Source: Clostridium homopropionicum DSM 5847
GTDB lineage: Bacteria; Bacillota; Clostridia; Clostridiales; Clostridiaceae
NCBI RefSeq assembly: GCF_001263795.1
Contig: NZ_LHUR01000028.1
Coordinates: 1 to 58,904, forward strand
Direction: 5' to 3'
Length of the DNA: 58,904 nt
Program-made: the position numbers and the translations under genes
The notes under the pieces: generated by a model
Told to the model about the DNA's origin: nothing
The model's input: the letters and a program-made list of their open reading frames with translations, nothing else
Databases searched by the model: none
Shown here: one piece after another, positions 16,747 through 25,263 of the stretch
Layout of the letters: the number at the start of each line of letters is the position of its first letter
Position numbering within the stretch: position 1 is the first letter of the stretch

Positions 16747-17493
16747 ATGAATAATAAATTGATAAAGGAAGATGAAACCCTGGAAGATTTACAACTTAAG
16801 GGGCTTTCTATAATACAAAAGAAAGATGGCTTTAGGTTTGGGGTCGATGCGGTTCTTTTAGCTAATTTTGCAAATGTAAAAAAGGGAGATTATGTTATAG
16901 ATCTTTGTAGTGGTACTGGGATAGTACCATTTATACTAGCAGGAAAGACCCAAGGGGAGAAAATAATAGGGTTAGAAATTCAAGAGGAAATGGTGGAAAT
17001 GGCCAAAAGATCTGTTGAAATTAATAATTTAGAGAATAGAGTTGATTTTATACAGGGAGATTTAAAGGATATAAGTATGTTGAAGAATTTTTCTAGGGCA
17101 GATATTATAACTGTTAATCCACCCTATAAACTTTTTAATTCTGGTATAGTAAATCCAGAGGATAAAATGGCGATTGCAAGGCATGAAATTCTGTGTACTT
17201 TAGAAGATGTAATCATTGCTGCAAGAACTTTGTTAAAGGATAATAAAAGAATGTTTATGGTACATAGACCAGATAGATTAGCAGATATAATAACCCTTAT
17301 GAGAAAGCATAAGATTGAACCTAAAAGAATTCAAATGGTTTATCCAAATACAAAAAAACCTCCTAATATTGTACTTATAGAAGGGCAAAGAGATGGAGGA
17401 GCCTTTTTAAAATGGGAGGAGCCTTTATTTGTTTATAATGATAATGGAGGATACACAGAGCAAATAGATAGAATTTATGGAAGATGTAAATAA
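16747..17493 (+). CDS. tRNA1(Val) (adenine37-N6)-methyltransferase-like protein (YabB/TrmN6)
   Basis: This is a 248-aa class I SAM-dependent methyltransferase. It has the SAM loop DLCSGTGIVPFIL, the acidic IGLEIQEEM, and the N6-adenine motif NPPY (VNPPYKL), which marks modification of an exocyclic amino group. The N-terminal GFRFGVDAVLLANF matches YabB/TrmN6. A GTG at 16735 is possible, but the ATG at 16747 fits the GGTGG site. It sits right before rsmI, as yabB sits near yabC in Bacillus. The tRNA target is inferred from the family only. Confidence 0.85.
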   Translation: MNNKLIKEDETLEDLQLKGLSIIQKKDGFRFGVDAVLLANFANVKKGDYVIDLCSGTGIVPFILAGKTQGEKIIGLEIQEEMVEMAKRSVEINNLENRVDFIQGDLKDISMLKNFSRADIITVNPPYKLFNSGIVNPEDKMAIARHEILCTLEDVIIAARTLLKDNKRMFMVHRPDRLADIITLMRKHKIEPKRIQMVYPNTKKPPNIVLIEGQRDGGAFLKWEEPLFVYNDNGGYTEQIDRIYGRCK

Positions 17494-17517
17494 AATTATG
17501 GAAGGGAAGTTAAGGTT

Positions 17518-18360
17518 TTGAGTGGAAAATTATATGTAGTTCCAACTCCAATAGGAAACTTAAAAGATATTACCTTAAGAGCACTGGAAGTGCTTCAGGC
17601 AGTAGATCTTATAGCAGCAGAGGATACTAGACAAAGCCTAAAACTGCTAAATCATTTTAACATTAAAAAACCTCTTATAAGTTATCATAAGTTTAATGAA
17701 AATATAAAAAGTGATAATATAATTGAAAGCTTAATTGAAGGTAAGAATATAGCTTTAGTATCTGACGCGGGAACACCAGGAATTTCTGACCCAGGAAGTG
17801 TTATTATAAAAAGATGTATACAAGAGAACATACCTTTTGAGGTATTAACAGGTGCTACTGCAGTTACAACGGCGCTAGTTTACTCAGGATTAGATACTAC
17901 AAAATTCTTATTCAGAGGATTTTTACCTAGGGATAATAAGGATAGAAAACAGGTAATTGAAGATATAAAAAATAGACCTGAGACTTTAGTTTTTTATGAA
18001 GCACCTCATAGACTTCAGAAGACTTTAGAATTTTTATTTGAGAATCTAGGAGATAGAAAAATAGCTTTATGTAGAGAACTTACAAAACTTCATGAGGAAA
18101 TAATTAGAGTCAGTTTAAAAGAGGCTATTGAATATTACACTTTAAATGCTCCAAAAGGTGAATTTGTTCTTATTATAGAAGGTAAAAGTGACGAAGAAAT
18201 AAAAAGAGAGGTAGAAGCTGAATGGCAGGAATTAACCATAGAAGAACATATAAAAAAATATATGTCTGAAGGATATAACAAGAAAGATGCAGTAAAAATG
18301 GTAACAAAAGATAGAGGAATATCAAAATCTGAGGTGTACAAATACTCTATAAATTTGTAG
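17518..18360 (+). CDS. rsmI: 16S rRNA (cytidine1402-2'-O)-methyltransferase
   Basis: RsmI methylates the ribose of C1402 in the ribosomal decoding centre. The 280-aa tetrapyrrole-methylase-fold protein shows LYVVPTPIGNLKDIT, AAEDTRQSLKLLNHF, VSDAGTPGISDPG, EVLTGATAVTTALVYSGL, FRGFLPR and YEAPHRLQKTL, all standard RsmI blocks. It starts with TTG at 17518, after GAAGGGAAG. It follows the YabB-like methyltransferase by 24 bp and is likely cotranscribed with it. Confidence 0.96.
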   Translation: MSGKLYVVPTPIGNLKDITLRALEVLQAVDLIAAEDTRQSLKLLNHFNIKKPLISYHKFNENIKSDNIIESLIEGKNIALVSDAGTPGISDPGSVIIKRCIQENIPFEVLTGATAVTTALVYSGLDTTKFLFRGFLPRDNKDRKQVIEDIKNRPETLVFYEAPHRLQKTLEFLFENLGDRKIALCRELTKLHEEIIRVSLKEAIEYYTLNAPKGEFVLIIEGKSDEEIKREVEAEWQELTIEEHIKKYMSEGYNKKDAVKMVTKDRGISKSEVYKYSINL

Positions 18361-18495
18361 AAAAAGCTAGTATACTATTGGTTAAAGACTAAAAAAGTAA
18401 AATATGAAGTTTTTTGTGCTGTAAATCATACCCGTTTAATGATATAATATATTATGTTACCGTATTATATAATAAAGAGAAAGGAGATGATATTA

Positions 18496-19614
18496 TTGCA
18501 TAAAAAGGTGAGTTATATAGTAACTAGTGCGTTATTAATAGTTGCTATGAGTACCACTGCGGTTTTAGCTGAACCTTTGTCGGACAAGCTTAAACAACAG
18601 CAAACTGAAATGCAAGAACATAAAAGCCAATATAATACTGCAAAACAAAAAGTTGACGAAATTGAATCAAAAATTGAACACTTTGATTGGCAAATTGAAG
18701 CCTTGTTAACTGAAATAGAAGAAAATAAGACTAAAATTAAATCAATTGAAAATGATATAGAAATATCAAAACGAGAAGTACAAAAAGCTGAAGAAGAAAT
18801 AAAAGCAGAACAAGATTTATATAACGAAAGAATGAAAACAATGTATATGAATGGCGTTGGGGGATACTTAGATGTAGTCCTTGGTGCAGAAAGCTTAAGT
18901 GATTTATTTGAAAAAGTAGAAATAGTAAAAAAGATCACTGAGTTAGATAAAAAGATTGTTAATGAATTAAAAGAAAAACAAGAAGCATTAAATGTTAAGC
19001 AAGAAAAACTTAAAGAAGAGCAAACTAAGCTAATAGCTTTAAATAATACACAGGAAGAAAAGAAAAAAGCCTTAGAAAAAGATAAGAGCGAACAGGACAA
19101 GCTTATTGCAGATGCTAGAAGACAAGCGGATGCATATGAAAGCGTTGTTAAGGAAGACCAAGCTAAGATAAAAGAAACTAAAAGACTTATTGCGCAGATG
19201 ACAGCAAAGGTTTCATCAAGCTCTAAACCTTCAAGAGGGTCTGCATCATATTCATCAGATGCCGTAGTTTCCTATGCTGCTAAATTTTTAGGAGCACCAT
19301 ATGTATGGGGAGCTAATGGAGCAGAAAGCTTTGATTGCTCAGGATTTACTAAGTACGTTTATGCTCATTTTGACGTTAGATTACCTAGAGTATCTAGAGA
19401 TCAAGCAGAAGTAGGAACTTATGTAGCTAAGAGTGATCTTCAACCAGGAGATTTAGTTTTCTTTGGCTATAATGGCGGATCTGGATCAATACATCATGTA
19501 GGAATATATGTGGGTAATGATTCTTATATTCATGCTCCAAGAACTGGAGATGTAGTTAAGATAAGTAGTCTTTCAAGCAGGTCTGATTATGCTACAGCAA
19601 GAAGAGTGAGATAA
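18496..19614 (+). CDS. Secreted NlpC/P60 peptidoglycan hydrolase with N-terminal coiled coil
   Basis: This is a 372-aa secreted D,L-endopeptidase. The signal peptide (SYIVTSALLIVAMSTTAVLA) is followed by a long coiled coil (residues about 25-235, Glu/Lys-rich heptads) like CwlO/PcsB, a Ser-rich linker, and the NlpC/P60 domain. Catalytic residues are Cys281 in DCSGF, His in HHVGIY and His in YIHAPRTG. The ATG at 18487 abuts the AAAGGAG site; the TTG at 18496 has nine-base spacing and was chosen. PcsB/CwlO relatives are activated by FtsEX, which is not in this window. Confidence 0.9.
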   Translation: MHKKVSYIVTSALLIVAMSTTAVLAEPLSDKLKQQQTEMQEHKSQYNTAKQKVDEIESKIEHFDWQIEALLTEIEENKTKIKSIENDIEISKREVQKAEEEIKAEQDLYNERMKTMYMNGVGGYLDVVLGAESLSDLFEKVEIVKKITELDKKIVNELKEKQEALNVKQEKLKEEQTKLIALNNTQEEKKKALEKDKSEQDKLIADARRQADAYESVVKEDQAKIKETKRLIAQMTAKVSSSSKPSRGSASYSSDAVVSYAAKFLGAPYVWGANGAESFDCSGFTKYVYAHFDVRLPRVSRDQAEVGTYVAKSDLQPGDLVFFGYNGGSGSIHHVGIYVGNDSYIHAPRTGDVVKISSLSSRSDYATARRVR

Positions 19615-19646
19615 ATTTAGAAACCGTATTAGAAGTACATACTTAG

Positions 19647-19674
19647 ACCCTCTGTAAATTCAGAGGGTTTTTTA
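19647..19674 (+). terminator. Terminator after the NlpC/P60 gene
   Basis: ACCCTCTG (19647-19654) and CAGAGGGT (19661-19668) form a stem with a 6-base loop, followed by six T. Confidence 0.9.
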
Positions 19675-19683
19675 AAACAATAA

Positions 19684-19714
19684 AAACTCCATGGAAAAAT
19701 CATGGAGTTTTTTT
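19684..19714. terminator. Terminator of abrB (works on both strands)
   Basis: AAACTCCATG and CATGGAGTTT pair around AAAAAT-type loop sequence, with an A-run on the left and a T-run on the right. It lies just past the abrB stop codon on the minus strand. Confidence 0.8.
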
Positions 19715-19724
19715 ATGGAAAAGA

Positions 19725-19973
19725 TTATTTTACGTCAGTTTTTAAAGTATCTAAACAGTTATGGCAAATATTTTTACCTTTATAGTTAATTACATTTCTT
19801 GCATCTCCGCAGAAAATACAAGCTGGCTCATATTTTTTTAGGATAATTTGTTCTCCGTCTACATAGATTTCTAGAGCATCTTTCTCAGCAATATCTAATG
19901 TTCTTCTCAATTCTATTGGAATAACTATTCTTCCAAGTTCATCTACTCTTCTTACTACACCTGTTGATTTCAT
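19725..19973 (-). CDS. abrB: AbrB-family transition-state regulator
   Basis: AbrB is a dimeric swapped-hairpin DNA-binding protein that represses post-exponential genes. The 82-aa protein begins MKSTGVVRRVDELGRIVIP, the canonical AbrB DNA-binding domain, and continues through the LRRTLDIAEKDALEIYVDG strands. The C-terminal part has two CxxC pairs (CIFC and CHNC), the zinc-ribbon-like tail seen in clostridial AbrB. AGGAGG precedes the ATG. A Spo0A box lies 52 bp upstream, so repression by Spo0A~P is likely. Confidence 0.93.
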   Translation of the reverse strand: MKSTGVVRRVDELGRIVIPIELRRTLDIAEKDALEIYVDGEQIILKKYEPACIFCGDARNVINYKGKNICHNCLDTLKTDVK

Positions 19974-20024
19974 TAAAATTTCCTCCTTAAATAATAAATA
20001 ATATATATTTAGCCTGCTACATCT

Positions 20025-20031
20025 TTCGACA
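20025..20031 (-). promoter_or_regulatory. Spo0A box upstream of abrB
   Basis: TGTCGAA reads on the minus strand, in the abrB upstream region (ATATGTCGAAAGATG). This matches the 0A-box core. In Bacillus, Spo0A~P represses abrB at such sites. A weaker variant, TGACAAA, lies on the plus strand near 20057. Confidence 0.6.
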
Positions 20032-20334
20032 TATCCTTACTTAAATAATAGCAAATATGACAAAAGAAGTCAACATAAAAAATGTTTTTTTTAGATTAAG
20101 TTACAAATTTCTTATTAACTTCCATCTAAAGTTAATATACTACCAATTTATTCAAATGTCAATATGTAATTTTTTATGAAAAATTCCTTGCATTAGCCTA
20201 TAAATATTCCTGAAAATCAGGGATTGCAAGCATAATGAGGTAAAGATGATAAAAATTATGGAAGTATATTACATTCAAAAAAATAGACGAATTCATGAAT
20301 AAAATAGTAATTTAATGGATAATAAAATGCAACA

Positions 20335-20341
20335 TGTCGAA
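20335..20341 (+). promoter_or_regulatory. Second Spo0A box, upstream of cca
   Basis: TGTCGAA occurs in ACATGTCGAAAGAATTA, with a weaker TGTCAAA about 30 bp further on. It is 119 bp before the cca start. The gene-free stretch 19974-20459 (486 bp) otherwise shows only AT-rich DNA, so it is a divergent regulatory region. Control of cca by Spo0A is inference. Confidence 0.45.
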
Positions 20342-20459
20342 AGAATTATATTTCGTAATAATTTATGTCAAAAGATGAATGCTTTTTATGAAAACAAAGT
20401 TATTGCTAAGTATTTACTTGTGTTATAATTAATAGTAATTTATAGTAGTAGGTGAAGCA

Positions 20460-21836
20460 ATGAGGGAAATTATTGATAATATAAAGAAAGTTTTACATAT
20501 TACAAATGGAAATGTTTATATTGTTGGTGGGTATATTAGAGATAAACTTTTGAATATGGAAGTTATTTCCGAGGATTTAGACATTATTTATGAAGGCGAT
20601 ATTAAAGACTTTATAGATAATTTGGAAATGATAGGTTATTCAATTTTTCCTATAAAAGAAAGCATAGGTATCTATAGATCAGTTATTAAAGGTAAAATAA
20701 TTGATATTGCAAAGCTTAAGGGAAGAAATATAGAAGAGGATTTAAGAAGTAGAGATTTTACCATAAATGCAATTGCTCTAAAGCTTATAGAAAATAAAAT
20801 TATAGACCCGTTTAAGGGACGAGAACATTTAAAGGCTAAGTTAATACATGAAGTAACTGATAATAGTATAAAAGATGATAAAGTGAGAATTCTAAGAGCA
20901 TACAGATTGTCTTTAAAGCTTGGAATGCATTTCAGTAAAAGCTGTGAGGAACATATTATTGAAGAAAGCAGATATATAAAACAATATCCAAAGGAAAGAA
21001 TATATACTGAATTAATAAAGTTAATAGAGGAAGATAAGGAAGCCATAGCTTTTGAAGCCTTAGAAAGATGTGGTGTACTTCAGAACCTAATTCCATATAT
21101 TGATGAACTAAAGGTAATTGGTAAATGCAGGTATCATATCGAAGATGCATTCACACATATGAATTTAGTATATAAAAATTTTAAAGCTTTACTTAAGGGT
21201 AATTTGACTATTAAAGGTTTAGATTTAGAATTATTAAATAATAAGTTAGGTGGAACATATATAAAAAGTTATATAGCTTTTGCTGCTTTTTCTCACGATA
21301 TTGGTAAGGCTAAATGTTATAAGAAAATAGAAGATAAAGTAAGCTTTATAGGGCATGATAAAGTAGGAGCTGAGATAATTAGTGAAGTGTGTGAAGAACT
21401 AGGTTTTCCAAAGGAGGGAAAAAAGCTCATAGAGATTCTCGTTGAAGCTCATATGTATCCATTAGGTCTTTGTAAAAATAGAGTTAAAAATAATAAGAAA
21501 AGCTTTTACAAGCTTTTTTCAAGGTACGATAAATTTATTCCATTTATATTAACTTTATCTTATTGTGATATGTATGCTACAAAAATGCTTTATGATCCTG
21601 ATAATGAAGAAGAACTCTTTAAGAAATATATAGAGCAGCTTTTTGAAGAATATAAACTATTTAGAAAAGCAAGAGATAATAGATTTATAAATGGTAAGCA
21701 AGTAATGGAGATTACAAAAAGAGAAGGGAAAGAAATTAAACTTGTATTAGAGGATTTAGAAAAGAAAACCTATTTTGGACTAATTAATAATGCAGAAGAG
21801 GCTATAAACTATTTAAAAGGCATAAAGAACATATAA
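20460..21836 (+). CDS. cca: CCA-adding tRNA nucleotidyltransferase / poly(A) polymerase family, with HD domain
   Basis: This 458-aa class II nucleotidyltransferase shows YIVGGYIRDKLL (GG-R/K motif), the metal-binding DLDIIYEGD, SRDFTINAIALKL, IDPFKGREHLKAK, and VRILRAYRLSLKLG for nucleotide selection. A C-terminal HD domain (AAFSHDIGKAKCY, HDKVGAEI) is present, as in CCA enzymes of clostridia. It adds or repairs the 3' CCA of tRNA. The ATG has an AGTAGGTG site. The transaldolase-like gene follows after 37 bp and may share its transcript. Confidence 0.9.
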   Translation: MREIIDNIKKVLHITNGNVYIVGGYIRDKLLNMEVISEDLDIIYEGDIKDFIDNLEMIGYSIFPIKESIGIYRSVIKGKIIDIAKLKGRNIEEDLRSRDFTINAIALKLIENKIIDPFKGREHLKAKLIHEVTDNSIKDDKVRILRAYRLSLKLGMHFSKSCEEHIIEESRYIKQYPKERIYTELIKLIEEDKEAIAFEALERCGVLQNLIPYIDELKVIGKCRYHIEDAFTHMNLVYKNFKALLKGNLTIKGLDLELLNNKLGGTYIKSYIAFAAFSHDIGKAKCYKKIEDKVSFIGHDKVGAEIISEVCEELGFPKEGKKLIEILVEAHMYPLGLCKNRVKNNKKSFYKLFSRYDKFIPFILTLSYCDMYATKMLYDPDNEEELFKKYIEQLFEEYKLFRKARDNRFINGKQVMEITKREGKEIKLVLEDLEKKTYFGLINNAEEAINYLKGIKNI

Positions 21837-21873
21837 TATATAAAGAATATAATTTGAAAGAGAGGTAAATTTA

Positions 21874-22515
21874 ATGAAACTGTTTATTGATACTGCTAAT
21901 GTAGAAGAGATTAAAAGGGTAAGTAAGTGGGGAGTTTTAGATGGTGTTACTACTAATCCTTCTTTAATAGCTAAAGAAGGAAGAGACATTAAAGAAGTAG
22001 TAGAGGAGATATGTTCCATTGTAGATGGACCAATAAGTGCAGAGGTAATAAGCTTAAACAGTGAAGAAATGGTAGAAGAAGCTAAGGAATTAGTTAAAAT
22101 ACATAAGAATATAGTAATTAAGATACCTATGTGTGAAGAGGGCATAAAAGCAGTTAGTGTATTATCAAAAGAAGGAATAAAAACAAATGTAACCTTAGTT
22201 TTTTCAGCCCAGCAAGCACTTCTTGCTGCAAAAGCTGGAGCTAGCTATGTAAGTCCTTTTGCAGGCAGACTTGATGATATAGGAAATGATGGCTTACAAG
22301 TTGTCGCAGATATAGCAGAAATATTTTATAACTATGATATACAAACAGAAATAATAGCTGCTAGCATAAGACATCCAATGCATGTTCTTAATGCAGCAAA
22401 AGCAGGAGCTCATATAGCAACAATTCCGTTTAAGGTTTTAAACCAAATGCTAAAGCATCCACTCACTGATAGTGGAATAGACACCTTCATAAAGGATTAC
22501 GAAAGCCAAAAATAA
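21874..22515 (+). CDS. Transaldolase-like / fructose-6-phosphate aldolase (TalC/FSA family)
   Basis: This is a 213-aa short transaldolase-family TIM barrel. It has [27 protein letters not shown], the Schiff-base lysine in IKIPM (Lys83), [20 protein letters not shown] and [11 protein letters not shown]. Members transfer a dihydroxyacetone unit in the pentose phosphate pathway, or cleave fructose 6-phosphate; the two activities cannot be told apart here by eye. AGAGAGG precedes the ATG. It ends in the second copy of the dispersed palindromic repeat. Confidence 0.92.
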   Translation: MKLFIDTANVEEIKRVSKWGVLDGVTTNPSLIAKEGRDIKEVVEEICSIVDGPISAEVISLNSEEMVEEAKELVKIHKNIVIKIPMCEEGIKAVSVLSKEGIKTNVTLVFSAQQALLAAKAGASYVSPFAGRLDDIGNDGLQVVADIAEIFYNYDIQTEIIAASIRHPMHVLNAAKAGAHIATIPFKVLNQMLKHPLTDSGIDTFIKDYESQK

Positions 22516-22526
22516 TAAGAAGTTAC

Positions 22527-22598
22527 AAATCGCTAGTCACTAATCGCTATGGGATGCGAGTATACCCTAGAGATTAGCGACTAGTGATTTGTTTTTTT
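22527..22598. repeat. Intergenic palindromic repeat, copy B, likely terminator
   Basis: AAATCGCTAGTCACTAATC and GATTAGCGACTAGTGATTT form a long imperfect stem, followed by a run of seven T (22592-22598). The arms match those of the copy at 3936-4007. It ends the transaldolase-like gene. Confidence 0.75.
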
Positions 22599-22710
22599 AT
22601 TTCAATAATTACATAATAATACAACAATAGTAATAATTCAACATAATAGTTTAAAAAATGAAGCAATTATGATAGAAATATATCGTTTTATTCCACATAG
22701 TTTTAACAAG

Positions 22711-22825
22711 TTATCAACAAGAACATGTGTACAATGTGGATAAGTTCATTTACAAAATACAATAAAATATAATAAAATCAATATTTATCAACATTTTTAA
22801 GGTTATCAACAGAAAATGTGTATAA
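22711..22825. promoter_or_regulatory. Cluster of DnaA-box-like sequences in a 600-bp gene-free region
   Basis: Within 115 bp there are two perfect TTATNCACA boxes on the minus strand (22735-22743, 22817-22825), three TTATCAACA near-boxes on the plus strand (22711-22719, 22785-22793, 22803-22811) and one further one-mismatch site (22726-22734). The boxes at 22803 and 22817 face each other as an inverted pair. The surrounding DNA (22599-23118) is very AT-rich with no gene. No dnaA or dnaN gene is nearby, so this is not shown to be the main origin. It may titrate DnaA or mark a DnaA-controlled promoter for the gene at 23119. Confidence 0.55.
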
Positions 22826-23118
22826 CCTGTACATGAATGTTAATAACTTTTCTATTTAAAGTTTAAATTTGAATATGCAATAATTACTTCATAGGAAAAT
22901 TTATACGGTTAATGTGTCCAATAATTGAATTATTTAACTGTTTAAATTAAGAACTTGTAATAAGTTTATAAATAACTTATAATATAATAAATGTTTATTA
23001 CAAAATAAGTATATTTTGTCGGTTAAATATAGGAATCTAATAATGGGTGCTTTTGTGTAGGATTATATAGAATTATGTTATTGTAGGGCTTGAACTTAAC
23101 ATTACGGAGGTATAAAGA

Positions 23119-23715
23119 TTGAAAAACAGTAAGTTTATATTAGATGAACTAAATAAAATAGCTAATGAAATTTCTAAGAATAGTCTAGTTCCTTATGAAG
23201 ATTTACCACAGTATGACTTGTTTTTATCTCAGGTTATAGATTATTTAAATGATAGGTTTCAAGAAGAACAGTATACAAATAATATTGTCCAAAATTATAT
23301 TAAAAATGAAGTTATATCAAAACCTGAAGATGGAAAAAAGAGAGGATATACTAAACTTCATTTAGTTCAATTAGTACTTCTTAGCTATATGAGGCCTATT
23401 TTAACTACTGAAGAAATTAAAAAGGTATTTGCTCTTGCTTTCAATAGCATTAATGATAGAACTGACGATATAATTTCTTTTGAAAAAGCATATAAGATTT
23501 TTGATCAGATACAAAAAGAAAGTTTAAATAATTTTTTAAATATAGACACAATCAATGAAGAAAAATTTGAAAAGTTCATTGAAGAAAGTGAGTTAAAGGG
23601 CGATGACAAGGGGAGAATTTTGGTTTTCCTAGTGGTAATGAGCCTTATTGCACAGGCAAGTGCTATAAAGAAGCTGGCAAAAAAAATAATTGACGAATAT
23701 GGAGACGATAAATAA
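23119..23715 (+). CDS. DUF1836-type protein of unknown function
   Basis: The 198-aa protein reads as DUF1836. It has YEDLPQYDLFLSQVIDYLNDRF near the N-terminus, GYTKLHLVQLVLLSYMRPIL in the middle (a helical region like the MerR-type helix-turn-helix in this family), and a hydrophobic C-terminal segment GRILVFLVVMSLIAQASAI. TTG at 23119 is the start, with GGAGG nine bases upstream. It lies behind the DnaA-box cluster and is followed 52 bp on by a YvrJ-type gene. Function is unknown; regulation is plausible. Confidence 0.7.
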   Translation: MKNSKFILDELNKIANEISKNSLVPYEDLPQYDLFLSQVIDYLNDRFQEEQYTNNIVQNYIKNEVISKPEDGKKRGYTKLHLVQLVLLSYMRPILTTEEIKKVFALAFNSINDRTDDIISFEKAYKIFDQIQKESLNNFLNIDTINEEKFEKFIEESELKGDDKGRILVFLVVMSLIAQASAIKKLAKKIIDEYGDDK

Positions 23716-23767
23716 TATATATTTAAGCTTTTGTGCATATCTACTTTAAGAAGGAGAGGTGATATGC

Positions 23768-23917
23768 ATGGAAGCTCTTGTTGGATTAATTGGGAATGTA
23801 GGCTTTCCTATAGCAGTATCTATTTACTTACTTGTAAGGATAGAGAGTAAATTAGAGAAGCTTACCAATAGTATTAATCAGCTTTCAAGTGTCATAAATA
23901 ATATTCCTAGGTTGTGA
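23768..23917 (+). CDS. YvrJ-family small membrane protein
   Basis: A 49-aa protein too short for usual ORF cut-offs. It begins MEALVGLIGNVGFPIAVSIY and continues with a single membrane helix and a short heptad-like tail (ESKLEKLTNSINQL). This matches the YvrJ family of tiny membrane proteins found in many Firmicutes. The site GGAGAGGTG precedes the ATG at good distance. It follows the DUF1836 gene by 52 bp and is closed by a terminator. Function is unknown. Confidence 0.75.
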   Translation: MEALVGLIGNVGFPIAVSIYLLVRIESKLEKLTNSINQLSSVINNIPRL

Positions 23918-23933
23918 TAAGCATGTTTTCGAA

Positions 23934-23970
23934 GATAATGTCAGATAAGTTCTGGCATTATTGCTTTTTA
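23934..23970 (+). terminator. Terminator after the YvrJ gene
   Basis: GATAATGTCAG pairs with CTGGCATTATT (two G-U pairs), then GCTTTTT. Confidence 0.7.
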
Positions 23971-24078
23971 AGCCTCTGAATTATTGACAATAGTATCACT
24001 AAGGATTACCATTAAAGTGGGTATGTAGGTGATTATATCAGTATTGGAAAATATATAAAATTTAAAGGGGGTTATGGT

Positions 24079-25071
24079 ATGATAAGTTTAAAAGGAAGAA
24101 GTCTATTAACATTAATGGATTTCTCTAAAGAAGAAATTAATTACCTCATAGATTTGGCTAAACAAATGAAAAATGATAAAAAAGAAGGTGTTGAGTGGAA
24201 AAGAATAGGAGGTAAAAACATAGTGCTTCTATTTGAAAAGGATTCCACTAGAACTAGATGTGCTTTTGAAGTAGCTGCACATGATCAAGGAGTAAATGTT
24301 ACATATATAGGACCTACAGGAAGCCAAATGGGTAAAAAAGAATCCATAAAGGATACTGCTAAAGTTCTTGGAAGAATGTATGATGGAATTGAATATAGAG
24401 GTTATGGGCAAGAAATAGTAGAAACCTTAGCTAAATACTCAGGAGTACCAGTTTGGAATGGACTTACAGATGAAGATCATCCAACTCAAGTATTAGCGGA
24501 TTTTCTCACAATAAAGGAATATTTTAACAAATCTTTAGATAAGATAACCTTGGCTTATTTAGGAGATGGAAGAAATAACGTGGCAAATGCTCTATTAATA
24601 GGAGCATCTAAGGTTGGAATGAATATAAATATAGTTTCTCCTGAAAAGTTATTACCAGAAGAAGCTTTAATTGAAAGATGTAAAAAAGTTGCTGAAGAGT
24701 CTGGATCAATTATTACAATCACTTCTGATATAAATAAAGGAGTTAAGGGAGTTGATGTAATATACACAGATGTTTGGGTATCCATGGGTGAACCTGATGA
24801 AGTGTGGAAAGAAAGATTGGAAATGCTCTTGCCATATAGGGTAGATATGAATATGATTAAAGCTACTGAAAATCCTGATGTAAAGTTTATGCATTGTTTG
24901 CCTTCTTTCCATGATTTGGGTACAGCTATTGGAAAGCAAATATATGAAAAATACGGGTTAGATGCCTTAGAAGTAACAGATGAAGTCTTTGAAAGTGAAT
25001 ATTCGATAGTATTTGATGAGGCAGAAAATAGAATGCATACTATAAAAGCAGTAATAGTTGCTACTATTTAG
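24079..25071 (+). CDS. argF: Ornithine carbamoyltransferase
   Basis: The enzyme joins carbamoyl phosphate and ornithine to give citrulline (arginine synthesis), or runs in reverse in the arginine deiminase pathway. The 330-aa protein shows the carbamoyl-phosphate motif STRTR (residues 56-60), HPTQ (in [12 protein letters not shown]), the ornithine-side VWVSMGE and the catalytic MHCLP. No other arg or arc genes are adjacent, so the direction of use cannot be told. A TTGACA (23984-23989) with a weak TACCAT 17 bp on is a possible promoter. Confidence 0.96.
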   Translation: MISLKGRSLLTLMDFSKEEINYLIDLAKQMKNDKKEGVEWKRIGGKNIVLLFEKDSTRTRCAFEVAAHDQGVNVTYIGPTGSQMGKKESIKDTAKVLGRMYDGIEYRGYGQEIVETLAKYSGVPVWNGLTDEDHPTQVLADFLTIKEYFNKSLDKITLAYLGDGRNNVANALLIGASKVGMNINIVSPEKLLPEEALIERCKKVAEESGSIITITSDINKGVKGVDVIYTDVWVSMGEPDEVWKERLEMLLPYRVDMNMIKATENPDVKFMHCLPSFHDLGTAIGKQIYEKYGLDALEVTDEVFESEYSIVFDEAENRMHTIKAVIVATI

Positions 25072-25076
25072 AGAGT

Positions 25077-25125
25077 AAAGCTTTTGTGAGTTCCTAAAAG
25101 TATTTGATGGACACACAAAAGCTTT
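25077..25125 (+). terminator. Hairpin after argF
   Basis: AAAGCTTTTGTG (25077-25088) and CACAAAAGCTTT (25114-25125) pair perfectly. There is no clear T-run behind it, so termination is likely but not certain. Confidence 0.55.
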
Positions 25126-25228
25126 AAATATTTAAAGAGATATATAAGAAATGCAAGAATATTTGAACTAAATTGAAAATATAAGAAAAACTAAAATGAA
25201 TTAACCGTAAATGTTTACAAAGAAAATC

Positions 25229-25257
25229 TTTACAGAAATATATAAATATTATATAAT
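25229..25257 (+). promoter_or_regulatory. Sigma-A promoter of the azlCD leader
   Basis: TTTACA (25229-25234), a 17-bp spacer and TATAAT (25252-25257) make a near-consensus promoter. The start point would be near 25264, about 270 bp before azlC, leaving a long structured leader. Confidence 0.7.
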
Positions 25258-25263
25258 TGATTT

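Noticed and set aside
22599-23118. Main chromosomal origin oriC
   Set aside because: DnaA boxes are present, but no dnaA, dnaN, rpmH or recF is nearby. I report only a box cluster.
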